From: an uncultured Clostridia bacterium
Lineage (GTDB): Bacteria > Bacillota > Clostridia > Lachnospirales > Bianqueaceae
NCBI GenBank assembly: GCA_937892735.1
Contig: CALBGL010000095.1
Coordinates: forward strand, 1 to 24,560
DNA: 24,560 nucleotides
Reading direction: 5' to 3'
Below the pieces are notes generated by a model that saw only the letters and a list, made by a program, of their open reading frames with translations, did not search any database and had not been told where the DNA came from. Positions 22,777-24,560 of the stretch are shown one piece after another. The position numbers were made by a program, and so were the translations under genes. Every line of letters starts with the position of its first letter. The first letter of the stretch is position 1.

Positions 22777-22805
22777 ATTATACCCTATTTTTACGCAAGA
22801 TTCAA
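22777..22805 (-). promoter_or_regulatory. Sigma-A promoter of the membrane protein-tsaE-tsaB-rimI operon
   Basis: On the minus strand TTGAAT (22800-22805) and a perfect TATAAT (22777-22782) are 17 bp apart, with a start near 22771. It lies divergently from the DUF368 promoter, 62 bp away. Confidence 0.8.
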
Positions 22806-22867
22806 GGAAAAACTGTTTTTTAATGTGATTATAAGGATTTCCAAACCGTTCCATTCGATTCTTACTA

Positions 22868-22897
22868 TTGACATTCCCCTTAACCGAATGCTATACT
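22868..22897 (+). promoter_or_regulatory. Sigma-A promoter of the DUF368 gene
   Basis: A perfect TTGACA (22868-22873) and TATACT (22892-22897) are 18 bp apart. The start would be near 22904, only about 7 nt upstream of the AGGAGGT ribosome site. Confidence 0.76.
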
Positions 22898-22926
22898 GTT
22901 CGGGAAAAGAAGGAGGTATACTCATT

Positions 22927-23778
22927 ATGACTGAACCCACGCAGAAAAAATCCCCTGTGCTGTTTTTGATTCGTATGATACAGGGAGCAATGATTGGGTT
23001 AGGCGCTGTACTCCCCGGTATCTCTGGTGGTGTTCTCAGCGTCGTCTTTGGAATCTATAAACCCATCATGGAACTCTTATCCAATCCTTTTAAAAACTTT
23101 AAGTCCCATGTTCCACCGCTGATTCCTGTCATCATCGGCGGTATTATCGGATTCCTGGGCATTGCACGACTCCTGGGCTTCTTCCTGAATCAATATCCTG
23201 ATCCATCGGTCTGCCTTTTCATCGGGCTGATCGCAGGTATGATGCCATCCCTATTTCGTGAAGCGGGGGAACAGGGAGTTACAAAGGGATCCCACATTTC
23301 TCTTTTTGTCTGCATGATCGCAATCTTTCTGCTGCTCTCCGGACTGCAGATTGCTTCCGTAACCATCGAAGCCAATTTTGTTTCCTATTTATTCTGCGGC
23401 TTCTGTCTGGCGCTCAGCGTGATTGCACCCGGCATGAGCTTTTCCACGCTGCTGATGCCTTTGGGACTCTATACCCCCTTTATTGACGGAATTGGGCGAC
23501 TGGACTTTCAGGTCCTAGTTCCTGCTGGCATCGGGGCTATTGTCACTGTCGTTTGCCTTGCTAAACTCATTAATGCCCTGTTTCAGCATTTTTATTCTAT
23601 TGCTTTTCATGGCATTATCGGCATCGTCATCGCTGCAACCATCATGATCATCCCATTTTCCAGTTTTGTCACCTCGATTACAAGCTGCCTCATCAATATC
23701 ATCTGCTTGGTCGTAGGTTTCATCGCTTCGTTACTATTGGATCGATGGAATAGCAAGATAAAAGCTGAGTCCATGTAA
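22927..23778 (+). CDS. popT: DUF368 membrane protein, PopT-type polyprenyl-phosphate transporter
   Basis: A 283-residue membrane protein with about eight helices. The DUF368 repeats are visible as LPGISGGVLSVVFGIY (29-44) and APGMSFSTLLMPLGLY (about 166-181), two related re-entrant motifs each carrying PG-S. DUF368 proteins (PopT) were shown, with DedA-type UptA, to return undecaprenyl phosphate across the membrane for reuse in cell-wall synthesis; I carry that role over by family. AGGAGGT (22911-22917) is 9 nt before the ATG, so the longer frame from 22762 is not coding. The gene is single, with its own promoter and terminator. The 86-bp repeat array begins directly after the terminator. Confidence 0.86.
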   Translation: MTEPTQKKSPVLFLIRMIQGAMIGLGAVLPGISGGVLSVVFGIYKPIMELLSNPFKNFKSHVPPLIPVIIGGIIGFLGIARLLGFFLNQYPDPSVCLFIGLIAGMMPSLFREAGEQGVTKGSHISLFVCMIAIFLLLSGLQIASVTIEANFVSYLFCGFCLALSVIAPGMSFSTLLMPLGLYTPFIDGIGRLDFQVLVPAGIGAIVTVVCLAKLINALFQHFYSIAFHGIIGIVIAATIMIIPFSSFVTSITSCLINIICLVVGFIASLLLDRWNSKIKAESM

Positions 23779-23786
23779 ATTCATCG

Positions 23787-23823
23787 AAAGCCAGGATAAG
23801 AGATTTCTTATGCCTGGCTTTTT
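23787..23823 (+). terminator. Intrinsic terminator of the DUF368 gene
   Basis: AAAGCCAGG (23787-23795) pairs with 23813-23821, and ATAAGA (23796-23801) with 23806-23811, leaving one bulged G and a GATT loop. TTTTT (23819-23823) forms the tail and touches the first GTATAC unit of the repeat array. Confidence 0.88.
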
Positions 23824-24560
23824 GAGTATACAAGTATACGCTTTCGACCAGGAGCCTGCCCGGATCCTGACTTTTTGAGTATACTGATTCTGCCTGAGTG
23901 CCGGCTTTTCGAGCCTGTTGTATACGCCCCAGACCAGGAGCCTACCCGGACCCTGAAAATCTGAGTATACAGCTCCTGCCCAGGGCCAGGCTCTTCGAGC
24001 TTCTGTATACGCCCTGAACCAAGAGCCTATCTGGGCCCTGAAAATCTGAGTATACAGGTCCTGCCCGGATCCAAGCTCTTCGAGCATGCTGTATACACCA
24101 GCGACCAGGAACCTATCTGGGCCCTGAAAATCTGAGTATACAGGTCCTGCCCGGATCCAGGCTCTTCGAGCATGTTGTATACGCCTCAGACCAGGAACCT
24201 GGCCGGGCTCCTGAAAATTTGAGTATACAGATTCTGCCCGGATCCAAGCTCTTCGAGCCTGTTGTATACGCCCTGAACCAGGAGCCTGTCCGGGCCCTGG
24301 AAATCTGAGTATACAGCCCCTGTCCAGGACCCAGCTCTTCAAGCATGCTGTATACACTAGCGACCAGGAGCCTATCTGGGCCCTGAAAATCTGAGTATAC
24401 AAGTCCTGCCCGGATCCAAGCTCTTCAAGCATGCTGTATACGCCCCAGACCAGGAACCTGTCCGGGCCCTGAAAATCTGAGTATACAGCCCCTGCCCAGG
24501 GCCCGGCTCTTCAAGCATGCTGTATACACTAGCGACCAGGAGCCTATCTGGGCCCTGAAA
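23824..24560. repeat. Tandem array of 86-bp units built from alternating 45- and 41-bp GTATAC half-units
   Basis: GTATAC occurs 18 times: 23826, 23834, 23879, 23920, 23965, 24005, 24050, 24091, 24136, 24177, 24223, 24264, 24309, 24350, 24395, 24436, 24481 and 24522. After the first 8-bp step the spacings alternate 45/41 with two 1-bp slips. The 45-bp half (A) carries GACCAGGAGCCT and CCCTGAAAATCTGA; the 41-bp half (B) carries CCTGCCC and GCTCTTC(G/A)AGC. About eight and a half units are seen, and the array runs off the window. Units differ at 5-25% of positions, and the leftmost is the most degenerate. In many B halves GTATACAGC pairs with GCTGTATAC at the next boundary, so each could fold. 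The unit length is not a multiple of three, so no frame repeats. The internal sequence is not unique per unit, so it is not CRISPR. I do not know this family, and no gene lies in this stretch. Confidence 0.92.

Noticed and set aside
22743..22778. ATG at 22778 as start of the unknown membrane protein
   Set aside because: It falls in the -10 box of its own promoter and has no ribosome site.
23734..24432. Minus-strand 232-codon frame of repetitive peptides across the repeat array
   Set aside because: The unit is 86 bp, so the frame shifts in each copy; there is no ribosome site, and peptide similarity between copies is only what DNA repetition in shifting frames produces.
23824..24560. CRISPR array
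   Set aside because: The segments between GTATAC are not unique spacers; both half-units recur along the array, and no cas gene is near.

Overview
The window looks like a piece of chromosome from an anaerobic, endospore-forming member of the Clostridia. The evidence is spoIIR and sigG, a pyruvate formate-lyase (PFL) system, carbohydrate ABC transport genes of the lipoprotein/LplB/LplC type, AGGAGG-type ribosome sites, and many sigma-A promoters with 17-bp spacers. I cannot name the genus. Base composition is balanced and even across the genes. I see no transposase, integrase, phage gene or CRISPR array, so this reads as core chromosome plus one unusual repeat array.

Layout. 1-1900 (minus): the 5' part of a GH127 beta-L-arabinofuranosidase-like gene with its own promoter, then spoIIR. 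1971-5292 (plus): one promoter drives aroD, a type I asparaginase gene and a PurF-like gene whose glutaminase site is destroyed. 5418-8147 (plus): a duplicated DUF1538 membrane protein, a tandem-domain PII-like protein and a dCMP-deaminase-family enzyme, closed by a strong terminator. 8226-13830 (minus): a sugar ABC importer with two paralogous substrate-binding lipoproteins flanking two permeases, and no ATPase gene. 13928-17516 (minus): the PFL locus, in which PFL is split into a 690-residue core and a separate 79-residue glycyl-radical subunit, with an unrecognised 72-residue ORF between them; the activating enzyme gene follows a terminator. 17646-19204 (plus): degV and a six-helix HdeD-like membrane protein. 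19343-19426 (minus): tRNA-Leu(CAG). 19516-20345 (plus): sigG behind a SigG-like promoter. 20346-22805 (minus): an unknown membrane/coiled-coil protein, tsaE, tsaB and rimI. 22868-23823 (plus): a DUF368 (PopT-type) transporter gene. 23824 to the window end: an 86-bp tandem repeat built from alternating 45- and 41-bp GTATAC-headed half-units, continuing past the window.

How the genes fit together. The PFL core, radical subunit and activating enzyme would convert pyruvate and CoA to acetyl-CoA and formate. The ABC importer probably brings in an oligosaccharide; its ATPase would come from elsewhere in the genome. SpoIIR and SigG act in the sigma F, E and G forespore cascade. TsaB and TsaE serve t6A tRNA modification. 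The least ordinary items are the split PFL with its intercalated ORF, the glutaminase-dead PurF paralogue beside an ammonia-releasing asparaginase, and the 86-bp array.
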